A DNA stretch of 64,000 bases. Origin: Carex sylvatica (Eukaryota > Streptophyta > Magnoliopsida > Poales > Cyperaceae). Below are positions 54,101-64,000 of the stretch, piece by piece. Within the stretch, counting starts at the first letter, position 1. Every line of letters starts with the position of its first letter. The DNA lies in assembly GCA_964058845.1 (NCBI GenBank), contig CAXKVR010000295.1, positions 37,299 through 101,298 of the forward strand, read 5' to 3'. The notes under the pieces are model-generated. The model searched no databases, had not been told where the DNA came from, and worked only from the letters and a program-made list of their open reading frames with translations. Both the position numbers and the translations under genes were made by a program.

Positions 54101-54957
54101 TTCTTTGTGGACACGATCTCCTGTAGACTTGTTTGTAGCGTACTTAAATTACCGAGATCACATTTCTTCTTGATAAAATCTTCTATGATCATTTTTATTA
54201 CCGTTGCTGCATCAACTATGTTGTCGTTATCCGACACACATACCCATACGATTTGCTCGAAATTCTCTTTCACATTTTGATCATTGCAAACTAATTGAGC
54301 AAGAGTGGTTTTTCCCATTCCACCAGCTCCGAATATCACAAATGCCGAGAGATGTTCTTGCACATTACTATCGACCTCAGCCATCAACCATTCAAAAATT
54401 ATGATTTTCTCCTTCTCTCGCCCGATTACCGTGTCAGCCAACAATGGGCCGGTTTGACGGAAATTGTAAACGGCTACTTCCTGATTGAGACCTCTCACTA
54501 ATTCAACGAAGGGTCTCACACCAGCAACAACAGCTTCTAACCCTTTCACAGCATCCCTCAATTTTTTTAGAACCCTGTCATTAACAATTGCTCTCTTAAA
54601 AACACTTACTAGCTTTCTTTTGCAGCCAGAGAAAGGACCGGTAACCGTGTTATCTCGGGCCCCGACTTTCTCTTCCAGCTTGCAGTACTCGATATCATCG
54701 AGCGCATCTTCGGCCTCCTCCACGGCATCTCTAAATTGCCACATCCACACCTCTAAATTGGGATCTCTTTGGTTGATTTTACCTCTCTGTGTTGCATTCA
54801 AAACTACCTTGACATGAGGAAGTGCCACGTGTAGCTTCTCGGCCTCTGCTTTCACAGCATTTGCACTCGGCCACCAGGAACCGTCGGCGTAGCTAAACAC
54901 AGTGTCTACCAATTGACCAATGATGGCAGTTGCAACAGTTTCAGTTACTAATGCCAT
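51166..54957 (-). CDS. CC-NB-ARC-LRR disease resistance protein (CNL/RGA type)
   Basis: Intracellular immune receptor of 1263 residues in one uninterrupted exon. An N-terminal Rx-type coiled coil (about 1-160) has an EDVID-like AEDALDDIEY (82-91). NB-ARC motifs in order: P-loop GAGGMGKTT (210-218), RNBS-A near FEQIVWVCVSDN (233-244), kinase-2 KKFLLVLDDVW (285-295), RNBS-B GSKILLTTR (316-324), GLPL position CPLAAK (387-392), RNBS-D CFRYCSIFPRD (443-453), and MHD position RIHD (513-516). About 25 irregular leucine-rich repeats fill about 540-1240. All nucleotide-binding residues expected by family look intact. Start chosen as the first ATG, giving the usual MALV.. CC start. A W-box-like TTGACC lies 125 bp upstream. 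No integrated domain and no partner NLR in the window. Pathogen specificity cannot be read from sequence. Confidence 0.93.
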   Translation of the reverse strand: MALVTETVATAIIGQLVDTVFSYADGSWWPSANAVKAEAEKLHVALPHVKVVLNATQRGKINQRDPNLEVWMWQFRDAVEEAEDALDDIEYCKLEEKVGARDNTVTGPFSGCKRKLVSVFKRAIVNDRVLKKLRDAVKGLEAVVAGVRPFVELVRGLNQEVAVYNFRQTGPLLADTVIGREKEKIIIFEWLMAEVDSNVQEHLSAFVIFGAGGMGKTTLAQLVCNDQNVKENFEQIVWVCVSDNDNIVDAATVIKMIIEDFIKKKCDLGNLSTLQTSLQEIVSTKKFLLVLDDVWRDDTLSEWEKILAPLKSGQRGSKILLTTRMESVAHMIAGLMNGEKKILRLEGLGEKDFITLLFRYAFAGTNPDEYQHLHEIGNQMAKKLWACPLAAKVIGGVLNNTLNFEYWNKVLREDLPDVQTSNDGIMGILKLSYYHLPSNLQSCFRYCSIFPRDVILGEKYLVEKWMGSGLIPKHEHGKRPEDTAHEYLGQLTAKSFLIKEKVRHDAPNDNVYRIHDLLHNLARSLSIGECLRITERAMHIPPTIRHLSIKAKNIDNLKEIGHLKKLHTLEITCKEHDLDDNLGLNEILMGMKSLRSLSVYTKAITNLPSCIGDLIHLRSISFEGQRTSKQNICQVPKSFFRLYHLTLFSLRDQIDIEECSLEGLCNLINLRYLEVFCHQDTSIPWVGNLHSLQELNDFCVRKDTGYSIAELKHLTELRKLCVHDLHNINNPSEASEANINQKYHLKALSLNWSKGNRDRDESVANNLRPPVNLNELEVSGYSGIRPPNWMIDQSLCNLVSVTLSNCFKLKILPPLGQISSLRHLNLNGLTTVKQVGYSLYGNNGTCTIFPSLTELEIYNMPKWIEWTGVDDKPLFPRLEMLYIDDCPKLKEIPTLTPSLKRLSISHAGLGTLPGLYQLAGNGREGASSTSFTPSLSSLYVVECPNITTLVGSPLLHQLENNHVLENLSIKNCRSLLHIPVKLLVELNFLSRLTIFDCPKLIAHGSIQLPKRLKCLSFGSCGDLEPLIFRSLQDLTALVELRITNCRSIQSLPPRVIFSNLKNLSELSIDECNDLTSLGGIEELTALRSLTIQKCEKLIEMSLLQPPIISENNETGLARHHLMLEKLQELLIDHSSLLMLVPLRNLKTVRSLRIWDSCQITSLPEQWLLQNRFSLQNLTLRGVSALHALPLNLESMHCLRDLTIQGARLLSSLPNLPASLKYLTIRGCQAELKDMCENGIYWSKISHIQTMLIESVEDENSHQI

Positions 54958-55240
54958 GTATGAATCTATGATGAATGAGCTCTACAGGTTACCTTTGCAA
55001 TAAGAAAAAATGGAAATGTTTTGCGTGCTGCTTTTGGAAAGATAAGATCGATTTCTTACGTCGAGAGAGTAGCACGCGGAGTTGACCGGAAATTTCTTCA
55101 TTTTTTTGCATTGATAGGTGAACTGATCCCTAATTAATTGATTCGTTATAATAAACAAAAAGGAAGTAATAATTTACCTAGGATGTATATATCTACCAGA
55201 ATCTTCCCCTGCGCGAGGATAAGGGCGGTCGAGTCAGCGG
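54958..55240 (-). promoter_or_regulatory. Upstream region of the NLR gene with a W-box-like site
   Basis: TTGACC at 55082-55087, in GGAGTTGACCGG, matches the WRKY W-box core common in defence gene promoters. One site alone is weak evidence. No confident TATA element identified. Confidence 0.3.
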
Positions 55241-55249
55241 CAACTGCCC

Positions 55250-55520
55250 TCTGTCTTGAATTTTCACAGAGATCTGGATCAACTTTGTTCTTTCTTATAT
55301 TTTATTTATTTATTTCTGAAAATTTAATTCGAAATTTTATGATTAAAATTAAAATAATATTTTTGAGGTATGATTGATAATTAGAATTAGACGTTAGAGT
55401 ATTTAAAATTAAAAATCAGAACATTATAAGTTAGGATATTGATTTTATACAATTATACCGATTAGCTACTTAAATCTTATTTGTTATTTTTTTGATCTCT
55501 TATGAAAATCTTGAATCTAT
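55250..55520. repeat. Dispersed repeat J, copy near the NLR
   Basis: GATTAAAATTAAAATAATAT, GATTGATAATTAGAATTAGA and the closing CTTGAATCTATTCTC follow the same order as 20120-20395. Identity of the element unknown. Confidence 0.45.
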
Positions 55521-55894
55521 TCTCAGTGAGAATAAAAGTATTTAATAGTATCGGTATCGTTGCCATAAAATCTTATTGATAATAACAATATTTTTAAAAA
55601 TAATAATTTATGTTAATTTATTCTAGACAATAATTATTTTTTACTCTTACATATAATAGCAATATATTATTGTAATATATTATTGTAAGAGAGAACAAAC
55701 AAAAGATGAAAAGAGAATACATGGTTAAATTGGAAATATTAACTTAGTAGGGAAGAGAGTTTGGATCCGAACCGTCCATTTATAATATGGGTTAATTCAA
55801 TCTGTGGTGAAATACACTCGGTTTTTTTAATATTTGTACTAAAACAGATCGGACGGTTCAGATCAAACTCAAATTTTGAGTTACGTTACAATTT

Positions 55895-56670
55895 TTATTC
55901 ATAGAAAAAAAAAATATATATATATATTAAAAATGAGAATGGTTGCGGAGAAATTTTAAAAGCAGAAAGGCAGAATCGGCCTATGGCGTTCCTGTAGGAC
56001 GCCATGCCAAATTTCAGTTCTACAAAAAAAAAACCAATTAATATGGGCGGGATGTCATATCAATATTTGGTTTAACGGAAGAAAAAAAACAATTACATGA
56101 GACGCCATTCCAATCTTTGATTCGATGAAAAAAAAAACAAATAATTACATGGGACGCCATATGCTATATCAATTACATGTTCTAGATGAGTTGTGTTGGG
56201 ATTCAATTTCAATCTGGGATTTATTCTTCATCTTCAACTGTTAGAGCACCCTCACAAATCACAATTGATCTGAAGTTAAGTAAAAAAAGAGAAAGAAAGA
56301 AAGAATCAAAGTCATCAAATCCAGTAATTATCTTGTATAATTGCATTAAACTCTGCATTCTGACTCAATTTTGACTTGGTATGTTCTAATCTAGTTTAAT
56401 TTAAAACTTGATATCTCAAAACGAAAATTAAAAACTCTCAAATAACCGATCATAGTTGGGCTATGGCGGCTGAGTTTTATACAATTTTTTTTTTCAGATA
56501 ACGGATCATAATTGAGCTATAGCGGCTGAGTTTTATACAATTTTTTTTTTTCAGATTGAAGATCGCAGGGACGCCATAAACCGATACTGTCTTTCAGTTT
56601 TTAAAATTTCCACACGTTCTTATTTTTAATTTTTTTTTTGTTTTCTTATGCATAAAAATTGCGGGGTGAT
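55895..56670. mobile_element. Foldback element K with ATGGCGT/ACGCCAT blocks
   Basis: Arms inverted: left GAAATTTTAAAAGCAGAAAG and TATGGCGTTCCTG; right CAGGGACGCCATA and CTTTCAGTTTTTAAAATTTC. Several ACGCCAT words recur in the left half (56000, 56105, 56155). In the right half a unit of about 60 bp (GATCATA.TTG.GCTAT.GCG, GCTGAGTTTTATACAATTTT) is tandemly repeated at about 56447 and 56506. No coding capacity recognised. Confidence 0.55.
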
Positions 56671-56868
56671 ATGAATTCCAGTACCCTGTACTTGTCTACT
56701 AATATATTAAAGCGTGGACTTTGACCAGTTCTAGTCAATTAAGATAATATTAAAAAATTCAAATGTGAAATTACAATGTTATAGTCCACCAGATACCAGC
56801 ATCGATTTCTTTACGCTTTCAAGGACAATACTTTAAATTACAGAGCATGTGGCAGGTAATTTTCAAAT

Positions 56869-57385
56869 GGGAGAATTTCATGTGTAAGAAATCTTAAAAT
56901 TTATATCATATTTATCAATTTAAATTTATAAAACTCACCAGTTTATTTAATTTATTAATTTTTTTTATAAAAACTCATTTTAAATCTATAAAGTTTTCAT
57001 TTTATCATTTATTAGAAAATAAAAATATATAACAGGTATAAGAAAAATGTTCAGTATTTTGCTTACTCCGATTTTTAGGGTAAATAATTTTTGTTTGTTT
57101 ACTTGTGATGTATATACAATGCATTTAGACATACGTTTGTGTATGTGTCACAAGTAAGAAATGAATTATTTGTTTTTACACCTGATTAATTAGAAAATTG
57201 AATATATATCTCAAACAAACTATATGTTTTTTTATTTTTGAATAAAGTGTAAAATGCATACTTTACAAATTTAAAATGATATTTAAAACAAAAGCAATCT
57301 ATTAAGTAATTTGGTGAGTTTTTGAAATTTAGAAAGGTAAATCTAATATTATGTTTGTTAGAAGGGCTATACATGAAATTTCCCC
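56869..57385. mobile_element. Foldback element C2 (relative of C1)
   Basis: Begins GGGAGAATTTCATGTGTAAG and ends CTATACATGAAATTTCCCC. Both arms contain AAACTCA/GAGTTT words and mirrored CTTTTATTAG-like blocks. Design resembles C1 (41788-42396). No clear target-site duplication. Confidence 0.55.
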
Positions 57386-57785
57386 TTTAAAATTTACGAA
57401 CTAAATAAAAAATATAATATATAATCTTGATCGAATAAGAAAATGCAAGATATACTAACATAATATAATTAGACAAAATTTTTATTTTATTTATCAAATT
57501 AATGAAACTTTAGAAAATTAGAACATATTGGAGAATATTTTGTAGATTTTTATAACTAGTGGTATTTTTATATTTGTCTTTACTCCTGAATGAATATAAT
57601 ATCTATTCTTGAATTTAATTCACGGTCCAGTAAAAAAAAATTATGCAGAAAATAAAATTAGCTTAGACTGATTCGTGTAAAAAAAAGAAAAAAAATGAAA
57701 AGATGCAGTTCGATTTACTACTCCATTTAGAATAATCATGGATTTGTTAGGAAAAAAAAGAGGTCCGCTATTGAGGATATAAATA
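57386..57785. other. AT-rich spacer; nothing recognised
   Basis: No ORF of note and no repeat structure identified. Confidence 0.35.
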
Positions 57786-58180
57786 TGTACTGTGTTGTGT
57801 GTCGTGACTAGTTATGCCATAACTTAGATCACATGTCGTGTCGTGACCAAATTTGAAAGGATATTCATGACATGTGAACGGTCACAATACGTTAATCACA
57901 CTATGACCACACGTGACGTGTCCAAACGTGATCGATCACATTTGTCGCGTTTAACTTTTTTTTTTTATAATTTACATTAATATATATAAGATTCACCATT
58001 CGATCAAGATTTAACAATCTTAATTACAAGTGACCATGTGTCGTGCCGTGACCAAATTTATTGTGTGTCGTGTCTTGTCATACCTAATTTTTGAAAGATG
58101 GTCATGATGTGTAACCGACACACGTATCATGACGGAACCGTATCGTATCGTGACGTATTTGATCATTTTGTGATTTTTTT
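57786..58180. repeat. GTGTCGTGACC-type tandem repeat
   Basis: CATGTCGTGTCGTGACCAAA (about 57831) and CATGTGTCGTGCCGTGACCA (about 58035) head two similar stretches, each followed by a TCATGA(C/T).TGT.A.CG word. Likely a decayed transposon piece; the class cannot be named. Confidence 0.4.
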
Positions 58181-58984
58181 AGATCTCTATTCACTACTCC
58201 GCTCTAATTCATCATGAGAAAAAAAATTACACTCTTGTTAATATTGTGTCTACTCCTGATCAAAATTCTGAATCCGCTCCTGAACGTATGTGCACTGTAT
58301 TTTTAATTACTAAATTAGGTCGACATCATTACAATCTATAATTTATTATTTTAATACCAAATAACAGCAACAACCTAAATATCAAGCGAAGCAAAAAAAA
58401 TAGACATTGTAAATGACAGAAGGCACTCTCAACACTTAAATCAGTAAGCTTCGTTCCCAATTGATTATGCATTAAAATAGTACCGATGTCTCTGTTATAA
58501 ATTAGGGTCTTATTTAGATTTCACGTATTAGAAGAATCAACATGATCACAAGAATTACAAGAATCTACCGAATCTTCGGAAATCTAAAGAATCTAAAAAA
58601 TCAATAAAATATGAAGAATTAGAAGTATAGAAGTATCAGTATGTATGAATATATATTGTGAGGTAATATTTACTAACTATTGTCCGTGAAAAATTATTTA
58701 ATTTTATTAAAATAAAATATTCGTCTTTTTTGGCTTTAAATTTTATGCTAGACTCACTCTCAATATACAAGGTTCATTATTTTTCATGTGTGAAAAATCG
58801 CAATTAATGATTTGTCGCGAGCGAAATCATTATCCCCGAAAAATAGAAGAGGAAAAAAAAGATAAACAAAGATATGCAAACATTTTTAAGGTATTCTCTA
58901 CTTCATTCTTTAAATTATTATTTCAATCCATAGATAATATCATAGCACATGCATGTTGCTTTGAAACCCAACATCTGCATTCTT
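58181..58984. other. Unassigned AT-rich spacer
   Basis: AGAATCTA-like words recur near 58545-58610. No gene recognised; the short ORF near 58786 has no visible family. Confidence 0.35.
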
Positions 58985-60740
58985 AGCATAAAATGATGAG
59001 AAAAGGTTTCTATTCACTAATCTTTGTCCATAAATTATTTACAATCTTATTCAATTCTGGTTTTAACTGTCATTAACTTCTCACGATTCCACCTGCTAAC
59101 GATCTCGTCTCCTCTCCTATTTAAACATGTCACCTCGCGACTCCGTATCTTCCTTTTTTGAATTTTATTTTCAAATATTTCATTTTCGATCAGATTTGCT
59201 CTGTGATTTTCTTCCTCTTTCATCTCGAGGGAACAATTAAGAGTGGTCTGAGAGAAGCGAGAACCTTTAGGAGATTTCCTTCCTCTTTTCGCGATTTTCT
59301 TCCTCTTTCCTTCCTTTTTCTCGATGAAACATGTAAGAGTGGATTTCGATCGAATAAAAGTTGTCAGGATTCAACAACATGCCGAAATTTAAATCTAGTG
59401 AGTTATTTCTGTTGAATTTATTGTTTGATTTGATGCAGTAACGGATCTAGTATTGTTTTGAACTTTTATTTGAACTTTTATTTGAATTTGTTATTTTATT
59501 TGATGCAGTAAGGAATCTCGTAATTATTTCTTTATTTATTTGATTTGATGCAGTAAGAGATCTCGTAATCATCTTGTGAATATTTGGAGAAAAGAGATGA
59601 TAGAGAGGCGATATGAAATATTAATCTTGTCGTTTTACAGTATTCACCCGTTAAATTTACAGTATTCATCTTGTAATTTTACGGTATTCATCTTGTGAAC
59701 AGTTACTAATGTTAAACAATGTGGTTGTGAATATTTGATGTATTAATATTTTATAGTTTGCATATGTTAATTTTACTGTTTGCATCTATTGTCTTCATTG
59801 TATGCAGTAACAGATCTAGCATTTTAACATATATTTTATCTGAATATTATTCGTATGTTGTTATTTCATTTGATTGTGTATTCACCATTTTTTACAGTAC
59901 ATATATATATGAATTACAAGATATATGTAACATTTTACAGGATATTAAATTTTTACTGGTAGTTTCAATATTTTTAGATGTTTGAAAATTTTAATTATAT
60001 TTTTTGTAAGATGTATTATATAAGTTACAGCATTGAGTTAGTAATTTTATAGGATTGACGCAAGTCAAATGAAAGTTTTTCTAGATGTTTGAAAATGATA
60101 ATTACATTTTTATATTATTTGTTACATAAGTTACAGCATTGAGTTAGTAATTTTACAGGATTGGTGTAGGTCTAATGACAGTGTTCCTAGATGGTTGAAA
60201 ATGATAATTACGTTTTTATAATATTTGTTACATAAGTTACAGCATTGATTTAGCAATTTTACAGGATTGGCGCAAGTTAATTTTACAGCATTGATTTTGC
60301 AATATTAAAATTTACAGTGAGATCCTGAAGGAAAAAAAAAATGAAATTTAAAAAAAAAAAAATTTATAATTTTGTGGAAAAAAAATATTTTCGAGATTTA
60401 TTTTGAAAAAAAATACCAGTTGTAGATGTTTTACAAGTTTAGAATGTTTTAGAAGTTTTTGCAAAATTGTCATTAATACAAATAACTGTCATTAACTGCA
60501 AATAACTGTCATTAACCGTTAGTAAGAAAAGTACAGTTAGTTGTCAAATAATTTCGCACAAAATACAGTTAGTTTGCTAAGTTGGCAAAGCTGCAAACCG
60601 TTAATGAAAGTTTCTAGATGTTTGAAATTTTTGATTACGTTTTTTATAAAATTATTTTTACAAGTTAATATCAAATGACTATTTTTCTATAGACAAATGG
60701 TAAATAAATATCTGTGGACAATTAGACGCTCATTTTAGTC
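58985..60740 (+). mobile_element. T-rich tandem-array element G2
   Basis: Same order of parts as G1 (14510-16575): TTTGTCCATAAA near the left edge, a TATA-like CTATTTAAACATG (about 59117) followed by a pyrimidine-rich leader, a tandem array with TAAGTTACAGCATT at 60021, 60127 and 60233 (106-bp steps), an ACTGTCATTAACTGCAAATAA zone, and CTGTGGACAATTAG near the right edge. Only short ORFs. Mobile nature is inferred from the second copy and the opposed CCACA motifs. Confidence 0.45.
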
Positions 60741-62159
60741 ACAATTTTTAAATCATCCCTAAAAGCGGTACTAAAGTTTCGATCAACATATCATCTTTTT
60801 CGTGAAAGATGTTATCTGAATTAAGGCGTGATTTAAAATGCATAATTATTTAATACACCATAATTTGTTTATATAATTTTCCTTTTGGTTTTTTCTTCTA
60901 CTTCTTTTTACAGCGGTGTAATTAAATTCTTGATTTTTCTTAATCAATTGATTTCGTGACTCCACTTTTTCTCACCAAAGGCTTCTATCATAAATTCAAG
61001 TTTAACATACCATGGTTGCTTGTACTATTTTGATAGTTGTCTAATAGAGAAAAAAAATGGAAGCTTGGTCTTTAAATTTTAATGTTCAAATAAAAATTCC
61101 ATTCAGATCTTAAACCTGCGTCCGTTACACGGAAAATATTATTTTTTGTCACCAGACTAAATCTCTGTTCTTACTAATTGTTAGTGTTATCAAATCAATT
61201 TACATTTAGAATACCAATAGTGTTGTCGAGTGATTAATTCGTCACGTATTACTATATCAAAATTTATAGATTGTTTATGATACGGTCTATATCGAGGTAA
61301 GACACGAGGTCTGTAATAGATTTTTGTGACTGGATGTATACGTGTGTGTAGGTGGCGTTCCGTCTCGAAAGGACGGGCTGAATTGTATAAGTCGGGGTCG
61401 AGAACCTTATGGTAATTGTGAGACACTATAACTATATTCTGTGTTGTGTCTCGAGTAGTGAAAGTGACAGCCTCGATTCAATGGAATTGTTCACCTTAAA
61501 TAGCCTCCTCCATCTCTCACATCCCGCGTTGTTAGAACTGTCAGAGGGAATCGCATATGAGCGATTAGGCTTCCGTGGAACGCAGTGACACCCGCATAAT
61601 CGATATGAGGGGTCCATATAATGAACGGTGACGTCCGCATAGAAGACAGTGACTAAATCGCACCTGCCCTGTACAGAGAGCTGTTGGAGGTGATCCTAAG
61701 CCGACTCTGGGCCAGGCCTTGGATCGGGATGTTCCCATCTCGGATTGGGCCATGTAATTAGGCTGCTTATATTTATTCTATCTTGGACATTTTATTTATT
61801 TTTTGATCGATTTCATCAATGTGATTTTCAACCCCAGTTGTCATTTGTGATTCAAAGTTAATTTTATAAAGACTTTAGGCATATGGCCCTATCAGCTTAA
61901 CGCTTTTATTAAAGCTTTTATTAAATCATGTAAGTATCGATAATATACTAAAAAAATAAGAACTTACCTTCTTTACAACATAATGTATGTGATCATGACA
62001 TTATGGTCATGTTTGATTGTGACATAAATCATAAAATAAATATCTTATTCTGCATTTATATTATCAAATATGAATAAAGTCTGACAAAATTGCATAGAAT
62101 AAAAATCATTTATACTGTCAGTACTTTATCCACCAATAGAAATGGATTAATTTATTCCA
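60741..62159. other. Unassigned region with a GC-richer island
   Basis: The stretch 61190-61760 is clearly less AT-rich than its surroundings (GACGGGCTGAATTG, CTCGGATTGGGCCATG). It has several 60-80-codon minus-strand ORFs but no recognised domain. It may be a decayed LTR or gene remnant. Confidence 0.35.
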
Positions 62160-62160
62160 C

Positions 62161-62161
<1 letters not shown>

Positions 62162-62191
<30 letters not shown>

Positions 62192-62281
62192 GCATTATTA
62201 TCATTATTTTTGTCATCAACATTTTATTATTATTATTTGTTATTATTATTACAGTTATTATTATTAATAATAATAATAACT
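62162..62281. repeat. (TTA)n/(ATT)n microsatellite
   Basis: Imperfect TTATTATTATT runs for about 120 bp ending in ATAATAATAATAA. The leucine-rich ORF across it is a by-product of the repeat. Confidence 0.9.
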
Positions 62282-63844
62282 CAACAATATTTTCTAAATA
62301 ACACAAATATAACATATAACAATATACAATTCAACCATTGTTTTAAGACATAGCCAAACACAAATTGTTTAAACAATAACTTAACTTTAAATCATAATCA
62401 AACAAGAATAATTTATGTCATCTTAAATTCGAAATAAACAACTCATTCCATCAAAACTTTATAACCACAATCAACGATGATATAATTTATAAATAAATAT
62501 AATAAGCTGGAGGCACCGAGCACCGCAAGTAATAGTTCAAATAGCTAATAGCCTTTTTTTATGATTATATGAATTATGCAAATGATTAGTAGAAAAACAA
62601 TTGATTAGTTGGTCTCAACGACAATTTGGCATCCATAATGTCACGCCGTCATTCTTGATTAAAACTAAATTATTTATGATTACGACAATTATACGGCTAA
62701 TCAATCAAAAACCAGTTTCCAAATTATCATTGCCGATCAATTTGGCATTCATAATCTCAAAATATCTTCGCCAGTGATTTAGCTGGTGATAAAAAAAAAT
62801 TAGTTACAGATTATGTAGCGTGATTCACATATCACGTGATGTGTTCAATAACCTGACGTATTTCTCTTCGATAAAAAATAATACGTCATATCACATCACG
62901 TCAGACTATACTGATTGATTTGGTTATATCACGAGACACATTATGTAATTAATTTTGGTAATGTTAACTTTTATTCTAATTTATTTTATATTTTCTTAGC
63001 CTCTTTCGTTATTAGTTTTTATGAACTAATTGAAAATATGATAAAAAAAATTAAATGTGATCATTTGTATGATGTGATTGTCATTCACTATTTTAATCAC
63101 GTCACATTATGTGAAGATAAATTTTAATTATATGACGTAACATGATGTGATTATTTCTAAACATGCGTTCATTATGAATTTGAATAACCTATGTTGTCGA
63201 TTTAATTCTATCATCAAACTTGAATATGGGATTGAATTTTTTTTAACTGAATGATCAAATTTTGAAAGTTTGAAAACTCGGTCGAAACATATTCTGTCTT
63301 GCATCTTGGCTCCGACTGAATTTAAAATCCAAATAAGACTTTCGAGGTCAACCAACAACGTATAATGAATGTGTGAATTATATATAAAACATTTAAAAAA
63401 TATGAACCCCGCAAAAAAAATAAAACAAATAGGGAACATAATTTCTGATCTTTTAATATACTTCACGAATGTATGGCACGAACTTACAAATATCACTGAT
63501 TTTAAATTCATGCCTGACATTCAAAATAATATTTTTTTTCGAATTTTTTTATTGGGGTGTTAAATTTTTCCGGAGCAGTATTTAATCTAGACTTTTGGGA
63601 GGTTTTTTGTTTTTAAATAGAATTAATTTTAATTATTTTTAATAAAATAAGCATTATTAATTTAATTTTTATTAAAAACAACTTTATCGGTTATAAAGAT
63701 CGGTGAAAAAAAAAGAATTTAAATTTTATTCTAAGAAATATGCATTAGTCATTTTTACTTATTTTTTTTTTGAAACTGTTTTTTTATAAAAATTAAATTA
63801 CTGTTAAAATAATTAAAATTGATTATATTTCAATAAAAAAAATA
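62282..63844. other. AT-rich spacer with short palindromes; no gene seen
   Basis: CCTGACGTATT pairs with AATACGTCA near 62850-62890, and ATCACGT/ACGTGAT words recur to about 63140. This could be a MITE with unclear ends. No coding region recognised. Confidence 0.35.
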
Positions 63845-64000
63845 AGCACGTGTATTGGTCAGTGCCCCGCCCAAGCAATCGAACGGTCTCGATTAACGTT
63901 ACGGCCTGTTTGCTGTTTGAGCTCAATTACCAGTTTAGCCCAGCACAGGTCGGGTTGTATCCAGCCCCATTCCTGACAACGGGTTCTGTGTTACGAGTTC
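63845..64000. other. Abrupt GC-rich edge at the window end
   Basis: Composition shifts near 63848 to a much less AT-rich sequence (GTGCCCCGCCCAAGC, CAGCACAGGTCGGGTTG) that runs off the window. It may be the edge of a gene or of another repeat. Confidence 0.3.

Noticed and set aside
62090..62353. Leucine-rich 87-codon ORF
   Set aside because: Produced by the TTA/ATT microsatellite; no start context or conservation.
1..64000. tRNA, rRNA or plant microRNA genes
   Set aside because: I saw no cloverleaf-like A/B box pairs or rRNA words. The long hairpins present are transposon arms with flanking duplications, so I do not call them miRNA precursors.

Overview
This is an AT-rich plant nuclear window: spliced genes with GT-AG introns, long repeat-filled intergenic stretches and many small non-autonomous DNA transposons. 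MSL-type mechanosensitive channels and a coiled-coil NB-ARC-LRR protein place it in an angiosperm. The NLR reads somewhat like monocot RGA-type proteins, but that is a weak inference and I do not name a species.

Genes. Three apparently intact copies of an MSL10-like mechanosensitive ion channel share the same six-exon structure: copy 1 on + (7210-12461), copy 2 on - (26251-21041) and copy 3 on - (37241-31819). Exons 2-6 have exactly the same lengths in all three (491, 124, 294, 203, 286 nt). Exon 1 is 1098 nt in copy 1 and 1197 nt in copies 2 and 3. A single-exon CC-NB-ARC-LRR gene of 1263 codons lies at 51166-54957 (-). Next to it, at 48672-50165 (-), are the 3' exons of an ATP11/ATPAF1-like mitochondrial ATP-synthase assembly gene. 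It is cut short at its 5' end and its last exon is split by a transposon.

Layout. 1-12.5 kb: copy 1 and its upstream arm, whose promoter is broken by about 1.7 kb and 4.3 kb of inserted DNA. 12.5-20.8 kb: repeat spacer (a foldback element, an element with a T-rich tandem array, MITEs, and an AGGG...CCCTA-type element). 20.8-28.8 kb: copy 2 duplicon, inverted relative to copy 1. 28.9-31.25 kb: foldback element with a nested MITE, then a short 9-bp-TSD element. 31.6-40.8 kb: copy 3 duplicon, in the same direction as copy 2, with its own promoter insertions. 40.8-48.6 kb: MITEs and foldback elements. 48.7-55 kb: broken ATP11-like gene and the NLR. 55-64 kb: more foldbacks, a second T-rich tandem-array element, a TTA microsatellite and unassigned AT-rich DNA.

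Main message. A channel gene was triplicated as blocks of about 8-12 kb in mixed orientation, and each copy then gained its own promoter and intron insertions. The insertions are mostly small palindromic elements whose 9-10-bp target-site duplications fit Mutator-like transposons. Related copies without the insertion serve as empty sites inside this same window. The most unusual structures are foldback elements built of inverted 177-bp satellite-like monomers, two elements with T-rich tandem arrays (106-bp period in one), and copy 1's duplicated 3' splice site and exon filler. All similarity statements come from reading by eye; I ran no searches.
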